This document shows, piece by piece, positions 1-5,250 of a DNA stretch of 6,903 nt. Position 1 is the first letter of the stretch; the number at the start of each line of letters is the position of its first letter. Below the pieces are notes generated by a model. That model worked only from the letters and a program-made list of their open reading frames with translations. It was not told the DNA's origin and did not search any database. The position numbers and the translations under genes were made by a program. The DNA comes from Aquisalimonas sp. (lineage in GTDB: Bacteria > Pseudomonadota > Gammaproteobacteria > Nitrococcales > Aquisalimonadaceae): the NCBI GenBank assembly GCA_007127625.1, contig SKYZ01000071.1, positions 1 to 6,903 on the forward strand. The letters are read 5' to 3'.

Positions 1-155
1 AGCCCATCGTCACCGAAATCCTCGACGCCGGATCGTTCTATCTGGCGGAGCAGTACCACCAGGACTACTACAAGAAAAATCCGCTGCGCTACCGCTTCTA
101 CCGTGCAAGCTGCGGCCGCGATGGGCGCCTGGAGGAGCTCTGGGGCGAGTCCTGA
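1..155 (+). CDS. msrA: Peptide-methionine (S)-S-oxide reductase MsrA, C-terminal 50 residues (5' end outside window)
   Basis: This is the tail of a cytosolic repair enzyme that reduces methionine-S-sulfoxide in proteins or as free amino acid, usually with thioredoxin as the reductant. The reading frame begins at base 3 and ends with TGA at 153-155. The visible peptide carries the conserved MsrA C-terminal block: PIVTEI, then [27 protein letters not shown] and a terminal LEELWGES. The AE-YHQDYY-KNP pattern is highly characteristic of MsrA. The catalytic GCFW cysteine of the family lies upstream, outside the window. The Cys in SCGRD sits where many MsrA proteins have a late cysteine and may serve as a resolving residue (inference). 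The gene converges on the outer-membrane protein gene at 357-911, with REP palindromes in the gap. Confidence 0.9.
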   Translation, partial: PIVTEILDAGSFYLAEQYHQDYYKKNPLRYRFYRASCGRDGRLEELWGES

Positions 156-191
156 ACCCGCCGGCGATGCCTACGCGGAATCCTGCCCCGG

Positions 192-205
192 CCCCGTAGT
201 AGGGG
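192..205 (+). terminator. Short G+C hairpin after msrA
   Basis: CCCC (192-195) can pair with GGGG (202-205) around a GTAGTA loop, 37 bases after the msrA stop. The stem is only four base pairs and no T-run follows, so this is a weak candidate that may just be part of the adjoining REP region. Confidence 0.2.
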
Positions 206-207
206 AG

Positions 208-300
208 CGTAGGGCGGACCTTCAGGTCCGCCGTCGAAAGACTTGCAAACCAACGTGGCTGATCGAAGCCCCATCGGCGGACCTGAAGGTCCGCCCTACG
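208..300. repeat. REP/BIME-like element: two perfect inverted copies of a GTAG-footed palindrome
   Basis: The left unit (208-232) reads CGTAG followed by a hairpin: GGCGGACC (213-220), loop TTCA, GGTCCGCC (225-232). The right unit (276-300) is its exact reverse complement, giving arms of 25-26 bp around a spacer of about 41 bp. Each unit is therefore itself a palindrome with an 8-bp perfect stem and a GTAG tetranucleotide at the 5' foot. Two such units head to head match the organisation of bacterial interspersed mosaic elements. GTAG next to the stem is the signature bound by REP-associated tyrosine transposases (RAYT/TnpA-REP; known for the family). The element lies between two convergent genes, a usual site for REPs. 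No RAYT gene is in the window, so the element would be mobilised in trans, if at all. Confidence 0.85.
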
Positions 301-302
301 GG

Positions 303-334
303 GCCACGCTGCGCCCACAGACACGCAGGGTGGC
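303..334 (-). terminator. Candidate terminator of the outer-membrane protein gene
   Basis: GCCACGCTGC (303-312) pairs with GCAGGGTGGC (325-334) with one mismatch in ten positions and a 12-base loop. It begins 22 bases beyond the stop codon of the minus-strand outer-membrane protein gene. There is no clear T-run on the minus strand after the stem, so an intrinsic terminator is only a suggestion. It could equally protect the 3' end of the transcript. Confidence 0.35.
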
Positions 335-356
335 TGCCTCGCTCGACCTGCCAGCG

Positions 357-911
357 TCAGAACCGGAACTGCACGTTCACCGACCCCATGTCCAGGTCGG
401 TGTCGTCGATGGCCATGCGGTCGTATTCCAGGCGCAGATCGACGTTCCGGCTCAGGGTGAAGCGCGCCCCCAGGCCGTAGAACATGTCATTGCCGCTGTC
501 ACTGCGGCTCAACGGGCCGAACTCGCGGTCTCTATCCCAGAACAACTGACCGACCCGGGCATAGGGGGCAAAGAAGGGGGTGATGGGCAGCGCCGCCATG
601 CCGGCGATGGTCCAGCCGTCCGCTTCCATGGTGGCGTTGCCATCCTCGCTTTCGCCGAAGTCGACATAGCCGACCTCCAGGGAAAAGACACGGTTGGCCT
701 CGATGCCACCAAACACGCGCCATGCCCAGCGGTTGTCCTTGAGGTCGTCGTCTTCGTCCAGGAAATCCTCGTCGTTGAGGCGGAAGTAGCCGAGGCCACC
801 ACCGATGTAGCCGCGTGCGTCCGGTTCCATGGGTGCCTGTGCACTGGCGTCGGCGGGGAACCCGATCATGGCGGCGGCGGTCAGGGGCAGCAGGATCTTT
901 ACGTGCTTCAT
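357..911 (-). CDS. Outer-membrane beta-barrel protein (OmpA-barrel/opacity-like, about eight strands)
   Basis: This 184-aa protein is predicted to be exported and inserted in the outer membrane. Residues 1-26 form a signal peptide (MKHVK, hydrophobic LLPLTAAAMIGF, cleavage after ASAQA). The mature ~158 residues alternate in beta-strand fashion: YIGGGLGYFRL, WAWRVFGGIEANRVFSLEVGYVDFG, WTIAGMAALPITPFFAPYARVGQLFW, MFYGLGARFTLSRNVDLRLEYDRM and VNVQFRF. The chain ends in Phe, the usual signal for the BAM insertion machinery. Size and pattern match small porin-like barrels (OMP_b-brl type). A very acidic stretch at residues 46-59 (DEDFLDEDDD) falls in a likely surface loop. The start at 911 is preceded by GAGGAG eight bases upstream. 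The reading frame stays open further upstream, but the signal peptide and ribosome site fix this start. The gene is last in a probable small envelope operon, 89 bases after the DUF1328 gene. The ligand or exact role is unknown. Confidence 0.85.
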   Translation of the reverse strand: MKHVKILLPLTAAAMIGFPADASAQAPMEPDARGYIGGGLGYFRLNDEDFLDEDDDLKDNRWAWRVFGGIEANRVFSLEVGYVDFGESEDGNATMEADGWTIAGMAALPITPFFAPYARVGQLFWDRDREFGPLSRSDSGNDMFYGLGARFTLSRNVDLRLEYDRMAIDDTDLDMGSVNVQFRF

Positions 912-945
912 GGTTTCTGCTCCTCGAAAGGACAAGAGAGCTCTA

Positions 946-968
946 CCCCGGACGCGTCGCTTCCGGGG
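946..968 (-). terminator. Intercistronic hairpin between the DUF1328 gene and the outer-membrane protein gene
   Basis: CCCCGGA (946-952) and TCCGGGG (962-968) form a perfect 7-bp stem with a 9-base loop, in the 89-base gap before the outer-membrane protein gene. Read on the minus strand it is followed by TAGAGCTCTCTT rather than a T-run. It may be a partial terminator or processing/stability hairpin that sets different expression of the genes on either side. Confidence 0.4.
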
Positions 969-1000
969 AGGGCGCGCAGCGAGACGGGCATGCCGGCCGG

Positions 1001-1174
1001 CTAGAGAGGAGGACGTCCCCTCAAGGCGCCGGCAACCAGCGAGATCACGAGCAGGATCAAGAAAACGACAAAGATGATCTTCGCGATCTCCGCGGCTACA
1101 CCGGCAATACCGGTAAACCCGAGCACACCTGCAACAATCGCCACGATGAGAAATGTCAGCGCCCAGCCGATCAT
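1001..1174 (-). CDS. DUF1328 (YtjA/UPF0391-type) small membrane protein
   Basis: A 57-aa protein that begins [20 protein letters not shown] and continues [37 protein letters not shown]. This matches the DUF1328 family, whose members are 50-60 residues long, start with M-[LI]-x-W-A-L, carry a G-F-x-G-I-A-x-x-A motif followed by IAKI, and contain two transmembrane helices (here about residues 3-19 and 31-50). They sit in the inner membrane; their molecular function is not established. The start at 1174 has AGGAG seven bases upstream, and the TAG stop is at 1001-1003. It lies 51 bases after the lipoprotein gene on the same strand, and such small membrane proteins are often found with stress-related envelope genes (inference). 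The frame is distinct from that of the outer-membrane protein gene downstream. Confidence 0.9.
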   Translation of the reverse strand: MIGWALTFLIVAIVAGVLGFTGIAGVAAEIAKIIFVVFLILLVISLVAGALRGRPPL

Positions 1175-1225
1175 GACACTGCTCCTGGCTCCCGGCGTGG
1201 CAGAGATGTGGCCCGGGATCCTTGC

Positions 1226-1384
1226 TCAATCGTCATCGAAGGAATCCCCTATGTCGTCGGCGGTGTCATCGATCTGTTCGCCCGCCTCTTCGGCAGGGCC
1301 CTGGTCGTCGCAGCCGACCAGTGTCGTGCCGGCCAGGCCGAGGCCGAGCAAAAGGGCGATCAAGGGGAGAAGTCGCTTGTTCAT
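1226..1384 (-). CDS. Small acidic lipoprotein (52 aa)
   Basis: The 52-aa product starts MNKRLLPLIALLLGLGLAGT, with a Lys/Arg N-region and a hydrophobic core, and has a lipobox-like LVGC (residues 22-25). Cys25 would be the lipidated first residue of the mature protein. The remaining 27 residues are strongly acidic (DDQGPAEEAGEQIDDTADD, ending SFDDD), like the short entericidin-like or acidic-tail lipoproteins of other gammaproteobacteria. Asp at positions +2 and +3 would favour inner-membrane retention by the E. coli Lol rule, if that rule applies here. The ribosome site is weak (AGG elements within AAAGGTTCCAGGAC). It is the first gene of the probable three-gene envelope cluster. The exact function is unknown and I assign no gene name. 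Confidence 0.75.
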   Translation of the reverse strand: MNKRLLPLIALLLGLGLAGTTLVGCDDQGPAEEAGEQIDDTADDIGDSFDDD

Positions 1385-1462
1385 GTCCTGGAACCTTTTC
1401 GTTGCCTGTATGAGGCGCCTCCGGGCCGCAGCAACCGGGGGCGGGCCGACGGGGCCAGGGTT

Positions 1463-1475
1463 GCGAGACCCTCGC
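1463..1475 (-). other. Leader hairpin upstream of the lipoprotein gene, with an overlapping alternative pairing
   Basis: GCGAG (1463-1467) and CTCGC (1471-1475) form a 5-bp stem with a 3-base loop. A second pairing, GCAACC (1431-1436) with GGTTGC (1459-1464), reuses bases 1463-1464, so the two structures would exclude each other. This region could be the 3' hairpin of the 75-aa ORF transcript or a structured leader of the lipoprotein gene. The high G+C content makes chance pairing likely. Confidence 0.25.
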
Positions 1476-1491
1476 GCCCGTCTACCCCTAA

Positions 1492-1518
1492 TTACGCGCA
1501 GGCTCGGAAAAGAGTTCC
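1492..1518 (-). promoter_or_regulatory. Possible extracytoplasmic-sigma promoter for the envelope cluster
   Basis: On the minus strand GGAACT (1518-1513) matches the core of the sigma-E type -35 element. CGTAA (1496-1492) follows 15 bases after GGAACTC, at about the right distance for a -10, but matches the sigma-E -10 only partly. The predicted transcript would start about 100 bases before the lipoprotein gene and carry three envelope genes. The call rests mostly on the -35 core and on gene content. Confidence 0.22.
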
Positions 1519-1525
1519 ATGGACA

Positions 1526-1753
1526 CTAGCGGGAGCTGTCGTGCACCGCGTTGGCAACGGAGGTAAGCAGTTCCTCGTCGACGGAGCCCAGCAGGGCATA
1601 CTGGCTGGCCTCGGAACTGGAGCGCCAGTGGTACACGGAGAAGTCGTCGCGCTGCTCCCTTCGGCCGCTACCGGCCCGGTTCAGCGCGCTGGCGAAACGC
1701 GGGGCATCGTCGCCGAACCGGAAGTGGATGACGATGTTTGGCAACGAAGCCAC
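1526..1753 (-). CDS. Hypothetical protein, about 75 aa, start uncertain
   Basis: I do not recognise this protein. It reads PNIVIHFRFGDDAPRFASALNRAG, then DDFSVYHWRSSSEASQYALL, and ends in an amphipathic segment (DEELLTSVANAVHDSSR). Codon third positions are overwhelmingly G or C across the whole frame, as in the neighbouring real genes, which argues for coding. There is no signal peptide, membrane helix or cysteine. The only nearby starts are GTG at 1753 and TTG at 1744; the latter has GGTGG just upstream. Neither has a convincing ribosome site, and the frame is open further upstream, so the N-terminus may be wrong. It lies 65 bases after the 166-aa secreted-protein gene on the same strand with no clear terminator between them, so co-transcription is likely. 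Confidence 0.5.
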   Translation of the reverse strand: MASLPNIVIHFRFGDDAPRFASALNRAGSGRREQRDDFSVYHWRSSSEASQYALLGSVDEELLTSVANAVHDSSR

Positions 1754-1818
1754 CGCCCAACTGTCGCCGGTGGGCGGCAGCGAGCGGGGTGGCTCCGGGA
1801 GGCGGTGTGTGCGGACAG

Positions 1819-2319
1819 CTACCGGAAGGCGCCCTGTTCGAACATCAGCGTGAGAAGGTAGGTATCGCCGTCCTCCTCGTGGAGGATGCGCAGCGGCTCT
1901 GGTTCGTCCATGGTCTGCCAGCGTCGGGTTTCGAAGGTGACCCGGCGCACCTCCGGGCCGGAGATGTAGTTGCCGTTGTCGTCATCACCGGCACTGATGC
2001 GACGCTCCCCTTCCTGGTAGGCGATTTCCGCACTGATGTTCACCGCCAGACGGCGCTCGGTCTCGTCGGCCTGCTCGGCGGTGAACGACAGGTGTACTGC
2101 CGGGCCTTCCTCGTCGTCGCCCTCGCGCACCTCCACGGTGCGATTCTCCTGGATCAGCACATCGCCACTGGCGATGACACGGGCATCGTCGTCGGTTATG
2201 TGGCTGAGTTCGTAAACGGCGGGGTAGGCCTGGATGACATCCGCGGCCGCCGGTCCGCCCGCGAGCCCCGCAATGAGGGCGAGGGCGGGGACTGTCCTGT
2301 GCAAGGCCTGTCGAATCAT
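1819..2319 (-). CDS. Secreted (periplasmic) acidic protein of unknown function, 166 aa
   Basis: Residues 1-26 look like a Sec signal peptide: MIRQALHRTV, then a hydrophobic PALALIAGLAG and a PAAA cleavage site before Asp27. The mature ~140 residues have no cysteine and no further hydrophobic helix, and contain acidic clusters (DDD at 43-45, EGDDEEG at 67-72, GDDDNG at 111-116, EED at 148-150). Alternating segments such as AVHLSFTA, RRLAVNISAEIAYQ, EVRRVTFETRRW and TYLLTLMF suggest a beta-rich fold. I recognise no family. The start at 2319 is chosen because it begins the signal peptide and is preceded by AGGGAG about ten bases upstream; the open frame extending to 2592 has no such support. The gene is divergent from the thioesterase gene and is followed by the 75-aa ORF. 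Confidence 0.75.
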   Translation of the reverse strand: MIRQALHRTVPALALIAGLAGGPAAADVIQAYPAVYELSHITDDDARVIASGDVLIQENRTVEVREGDDEEGPAVHLSFTAEQADETERRLAVNISAEIAYQEGERRISAGDDDNGNYISGPEVRRVTFETRRWQTMDEPEPLRILHEEDGDTYLLTLMFEQGAFR

Positions 2320-2338
2320 GATGACCGCGCTCCCTGAA

Positions 2339-2351
2339 AACCCCCGGGGTT
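2339..2351. promoter_or_regulatory. Palindrome in the divergent leader
   Basis: AACCCC and GGGGTT flank a single central C, making a perfect 6-bp-arm palindrome 19 bases upstream of the 166-aa gene start and inside the 131-bp divergent region shared with the thioesterase gene. It could be an operator or an mRNA hairpin near the ribosome site. G+C-rich palindromes of this size can arise by chance. Confidence 0.25.
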
Positions 2352-2411
2352 CATTGCAGCATACCCGGCCGGCGGGTTGTGTGGCGAGTCCCTTTACCGG
2401 CATGTTTTCCG

Positions 2412-2417
2412 TATCAT
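2412..2417 (+). promoter_or_regulatory. Candidate -10 element of the thioesterase gene
   Basis: TATCAT matches the sigma-70 -10 consensus at five of six positions, lies in the most A+T-rich part of the divergent gap, and is 33 bases before the GTG start. No good -35 sits at 16-18 bases upstream (TTTACC is too close), so the promoter is tentative. Confidence 0.3.
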
Positions 2418-2450
2418 GTGCGGCGCCACCGGCAAGAGAAGGTTCAAAAC

Positions 2451-3368
2451 GTGAGCGGCTTGATCGAGTTGTACCGCAACAGTGTCCAGCAGTGGGAAGT
2501 GGACATGATGGGGCACATGAACGTCCAGTTCTATGTGCAGAAGTCCACTGCAGCCTTGGCGGGGCTTGCCCAGGAGCTGGGTCTGGGCCCACGCGATCTC
2601 CGGGAGTCCGGCGCCTGCCTGGTACCGCGAGATCACCACATTCGCTTCCTCAAGGAGCAGCGCCCGGGCGCGCCCATCGTGATCAACGGCGGAGTGATCG
2701 AGGCGACGCCGGAATGGCTGACGGTGTACCAGGAGATGGTGAATCCCGCCAGCGAAGATGTGGTTGCCACCTTTCAGGTCACCGCACAGCTCCAGGACGC
2801 CCGAACCCGGGCGCCCCGTCAGCTACCCGGTGGCGCCGTGGACAGGGCGCGGGCACTGATCACTGCAGTGCCTGAACACGGCGCCCCGCGCGGGTTGGAC
2901 CTGCATGAACCGCGGCCGGCACCGACGCTGGCGGAAGCCGAAGAGGGTGGCATGAATGCGACCTGGCGTGGTCCGGTGATGCCGGCCCAGGGGGACGTCC
3001 ACGGTTATCTTGCCACCCACGCCCACATGGGTATCGTGTCGGACGCCGTGCCCAACCTCCTGGTGCGGCTCACCCGCGAGGATCGGTCCCAGGGGCGCAT
3101 CGGCGGTGCAGCGCTGGAGTATCGGTTCGTCTACCGGCAGCCGGCGAAGGTGGATGATCTGCTCACCCTGTACAGCGGCATTCGCACGGTGGGGACCAAG
3201 GCCTACCAGTTCGGCCACTGGCTGTTCGACGCCACTTCCGGCGAGGTGATCGCCACGGCGGAGGCGGTGGCGGTGCTCCTGGATCTGGATGCACGCAAGG
3301 CCATCGCCATCCCCGATGACCGCCGCGCCATCCTGGAGGCGCATATTGTTCCCGGCCTGTCGGCCTGA
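2451..3368 (+). CDS. Tandem-hotdog acyl-thioesterase family protein
   Basis: A 305-aa cytosolic protein, predicted to hydrolyse an acyl-thioester (acyl-CoA or acyl-ACP); the substrate cannot be read from the sequence. The N-terminal hotdog domain (about residues 5-118) has the 4HBT signature WEVDMMGHMNVQFYV, with Asp18, His22 and Asn24 at the usual catalytic and helix positions. The C-terminal half (about 174-285) looks like a second hotdog: GDVHGYLATHAHMGIVSDAV in the helix region, then ALEYRFVYRQPAKVDDLL and AYQFGHWLFDATSGEVIATA. It lacks the D-x-x-G-H-x-N motif and may be structural. A Pro/Ala/Arg-rich linker (about 119-170) joins them. The GTG start at 2451 is preceded by AGAAGG eight bases upstream, better than the in-frame start at 2379. 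It is divergent from the secreted-protein gene and convergent with the QsdR-like regulator. Confidence 0.8.
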   Translation: MSGLIELYRNSVQQWEVDMMGHMNVQFYVQKSTAALAGLAQELGLGPRDLRESGACLVPRDHHIRFLKEQRPGAPIVINGGVIEATPEWLTVYQEMVNPASEDVVATFQVTAQLQDARTRAPRQLPGGAVDRARALITAVPEHGAPRGLDLHEPRPAPTLAEAEEGGMNATWRGPVMPAQGDVHGYLATHAHMGIVSDAVPNLLVRLTREDRSQGRIGGAALEYRFVYRQPAKVDDLLTLYSGIRTVGTKAYQFGHWLFDATSGEVIATAEAVAVLLDLDARKAIAIPDDRRAILEAHIVPGLSA

Positions 3369-3378
3369 GGGGAGCAAA

Positions 3379-3413
3379 GCGCTGGCGGCCGGTATCTCGC
3401 CGTCCGCCAGCGC
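3379..3413. terminator. Strong hairpin between convergent thioesterase and regulator genes
   Basis: GCGCTGGCGG (3379-3388) and CCGCCAGCGC (3404-3413) form a perfect 10-bp stem with a 15-base loop that can pair further inside. It starts 10 bases after the thioesterase stop and ends 18 bases before the 3' end of the minus-strand regulator gene, so it can serve both. No T-run follows on either side, so the mechanism may not be classical intrinsic termination. Confidence 0.55.
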
Positions 3414-3431
3414 GCCAGCGTCGGCCCGGGG

Positions 3432-4052
3432 TCAGTGCCTGTCGCCGCTCAGGAGAAGTCGGAATGCCTTGGTGGCCGGCTCCGGCGCCGGTTCCCGGCC
3501 ACAGATGATGTCACTGTAAATGGCACCCTCACCAATGCGCACCACGAAGAAGGCGAGGTCGTCGGTGTTCATTTGCGGGTTGATGGCGCCTTTCTCCACC
3601 TGTTCGTCCAGGAGGGTCTTCCATGCGTCCAGCAGCCGCTCCTGCAGGCCGCTGACGTTGGAGGTGAGCACGCGCAGGGCGAACTGCGGATCCTGGCGCA
3701 GGAACTGATGCAGCGGCTCGGCGTCGATGATCTCGGCGTTGACCTGTTCGTAGATCCGGGCGAGATAGTCGACCCCGGTGAGACCCGATTCCTCGTCCGC
3801 CCGGGCCCTGGCGTTCTCCAGGACCTGCTTGTAGAGGGACCACAGGATCTCGCCAAGCAGCAGCTCCTTGTTGCCGACCCAGCGCATCAGGGTGGCACGC
3901 CCGATGCCGAGCTCTTCGGCCAGGGCGGAGAGGTTGAGGCGCTGCCCTTTCAGCCACCACTGGCGGGCGTGCTGGAATGCGGTCACCGGGGTCGGGCGGC
4001 TGCCGGGGGAATCTTCGTTCAGGGCGATAGCCAGGGGGGTTCGGCGTGTCAT
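3432..4052 (-). CDS. TetR-family transcriptional regulator, QsdR-like
   Basis: A 206-aa DNA-binding regulator. The helix-turn-helix is at about residues 41-60, LSALAEELGIGRATLMRWVG, followed by NKELLLGEILWSLYKQVLEN, where TetR proteins begin the linker helix. The RWVGNKELLL variant in place of the usual Y-x-H/Y-F-x-x-K-E-x-L resembles the QsdR group, named for a Rhodococcus regulator of lactone catabolism (established for that family; the subfamily placement here is from pattern memory). Residues 90-206 form the helical ligand and dimerisation domain, ending GEGAIYSDIICGREPAPEP. The start at 4052 has AGGA about nine bases upstream; the 44-residue in-frame extension is Arg/Pro-rich and lacks TetR character. 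It is divergent from the AEC permease and convergent with the thioesterase, so either or both could be targets (inference). Confidence 0.82.
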   Translation of the reverse strand: MTRRTPLAIALNEDSPGSRPTPVTAFQHARQWWLKGQRLNLSALAEELGIGRATLMRWVGNKELLLGEILWSLYKQVLENARARADEESGLTGVDYLARIYEQVNAEIIDAEPLHQFLRQDPQFALRVLTSNVSGLQERLLDAWKTLLDEQVEKGAINPQMNTDDLAFFVVRIGEGAIYSDIICGREPAPEPATKAFRLLLSGDRH

Positions 4053-4172
4053 CTGTTGTGGTTCCTGTTGATGCCCGCGAGGCGCAAGATCAGGCGCAAT
4101 CGCGCGGTCGGGTTCTCTCGGCGACCTGGCGTTCCGGCGCAGACGCAGAGCCGTTATGTTACCGTCTCCTGC

Positions 4173-4219
4173 CTGATACACCAAGAGGGGTCGTTAGACA
4201 ATAAAAATACTTGTATCAG
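4173..4219. promoter_or_regulatory. Inverted repeat and A+T-rich control region between regulator and permease
   Basis: CTGATACA (4173-4180) and TGTATCAG (4212-4219) are exact 8-bp inverted repeats, 39 bp centre to centre. They frame the most A+T-rich bases of the window (about 4192-4216). On the minus strand TTGTCT (4202-4197) and TATCAG (4178-4173) form a possible promoter with 18-bp spacing for the regulator gene; its -10 would overlap the left arm, a layout that suits autorepression. On the plus strand TAGACA (4195-4200) resembles a -35, but no good -10 follows. Further down, TTGACC (4265-4270) is another -35-like hexamer before the permease. Operator function is inferred. Confidence 0.42.
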
Positions 4220-4320
4220 CAGGTGTGTTACGCGCGCAGCGCCTCCGGACAACCCTGCGGTGACTTGACCGCGCCATTCAGTACAGGGAAGCTTGCCAAC
4301 CTTCGCGGGTCGGGGGCCGC

Positions 4321-5250
4321 ATGTTCGAGATCGTCAACATACTCGCGCCGGTGTTTCTCGTCATCCTCCTCGGGTGGGCCCTGGCGCGTTCGGGGTTCCT
4401 GCCGGGGCAGGCGCTGGCCGATCTCAATCGACTCAGCTACTGGGTCGGATTGCCGTCGCTGCTGTTCTACCGCATCGGTACGGCACAGCCGGAAGTCCAG
4501 GGGGTGACCGGATTGCTCCTGGTCTGCACCCTGGCGACCCTGCTGGCCATTGTCGTCGCCGGTCTGGGGGCAGTGGCGCTGCGCATGCCCGGTCGTTCCT
4601 ACGGCACGTTTATCCAGGGTGTGTTCCGCGGCAATCTGGCGTTCATCGGCCTGCCGGTGGTGCTCTACGCTTTCGAAGGGGCCGGCGCCGGCGCGGAAGA
4701 CAGTGCGTTACTGGTGTTCGGGCCACTGGTGGTGCTCTACAACGTGCTGGCGGTGGTGGTGCTGGTGTTCTCCGGTGGTGGCTCCGGGCGCGGGCTGATA
4801 CGACCGGCCCTGTACGGGCTGGTGACCAACCCGATCCTGATTTCCTCGCTGGCCGGTGTCCTGCTGGCGGTCTCCGGATGGACCCTGCCGGACATGGCCG
4901 AGCGCACTCTGGGCGCGGTGGGCCAGATGGCACTGCCTCTGGCCCTGATCTGTATCGGCGGCACGCTGTACACCACCCGGATTCAGGGCAGCCTCGGCTG
5001 GGCAGTGGCTGGGGCGATGATGAAGGTTGCCCTGGTGCCGGCCATGGGGTATGCCCTGGCTCAGGCATTCGGGCTATCCGACGAGCACACCCGGATCGCC
5101 ATGATTCTGCTGGCCTGCCCGACGGCCTCGGTGTCCTACGTGCTGGCCAGGCAGTTGCGCGGCGACGAAGGCCTGGCTGCCAGCATTGTGGTCCTCGCCA
5201 ATGTGCTGGCGGTACCGGCGCTGGCCGTGGTGCTGGCCGTCACCGGCTGA
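4321..5250 (+). CDS. AEC (auxin efflux carrier) family transporter
   Basis: A 309-aa integral inner-membrane permease of the bile/arsenite/riboflavin transporter superfamily, AEC branch. Bacterial AEC members export or import small organic acids such as malate or malonate, or amino-acid-like solutes; the substrate here is unknown. The N-terminus FEIVNILAPVFLVILLGWAL, then GFLPGQALADLNRLSYWVGLP and SLLFYRIG, is typical. Later segments include FRGNLAFIGLPVVLYAF, NPILISSLAGVLL, ALPLALICIGGTL and ACPTASVSYVLARQLRGDE, all in expected order. About ten hydrophobic helices fill the length, which is normal for the family. The ATG at 4321 opens directly into the first helix; the ribosome site is poor (only a GGGGG run close by). 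It is divergent from the TetR-type gene, which may control it, and its stop is 16 bases from that of the serine deaminase gene. Confidence 0.85.
   Translation: MFEIVNILAPVFLVILLGWALARSGFLPGQALADLNRLSYWVGLPSLLFYRIGTAQPEVQGVTGLLLVCTLATLLAIVVAGLGAVALRMPGRSYGTFIQGVFRGNLAFIGLPVVLYAFEGAGAGAEDSALLVFGPLVVLYNVLAVVVLVFSGGGSGRGLIRPALYGLVTNPILISSLAGVLLAVSGWTLPDMAERTLGAVGQMALPLALICIGGTLYTTRIQGSLGWAVAGAMMKVALVPAMGYALAQAFGLSDEHTRIAMILLACPTASVSYVLARQLRGDEGLAASIVVLANVLAVPALAVVLAVTG

Noticed and set aside
208..300. CRISPR-like pair of repeats
   Set aside because: The two copies are inverted, not direct, only two are present and each is a self-complementary hairpin; the REP explanation fits better.
10..324. 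104-codon minus-strand frame over the msrA tail and first REP pair
   Set aside because: Includes both palindrome arms and the antisense of msrA; Arg/Gly/Pro-rich.
243..1004. 253-codon plus-strand frame opposite the outer-membrane protein
   Set aside because: Begins inside the REP element and mirrors the barrel gene; no domain and no ribosome site.
912..1229. N-terminal extension of the outer-membrane protein by 106 codons
   Set aside because: It would run through the DUF1328 gene in another frame and place the signal peptide in the interior; the start at 911 has a good ribosome site.
815..1861. 348-codon plus-strand open frame opposite the small envelope genes
   Set aside because: Antisense to five supported features, crosses two intergenic regions, and has low-complexity Arg/Gly/Ala composition.
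4053..4184. 44-residue N-terminal extension of the regulator
   Set aside because: Arg/Pro-rich, unlike TetR N-termini, and it would cover the likely promoter and left repeat arm; the start at 4052 has a ribosome site.
3435..4268. 277-codon plus-strand frame opposite the TetR-type regulator
   Set aside because: Antisense shadow; Val/Gln/Leu/Gly-rich mirror of the regulator codons.
4265..4293. Sigma-70 promoter for the permease using TTGACC
   Set aside because: The -35 hexamer is good, but bases at 16-18 bp distance (GGAAGC, GAAGCT or AAGCTT) do not resemble a -10, so it is only mentioned as a possibility.
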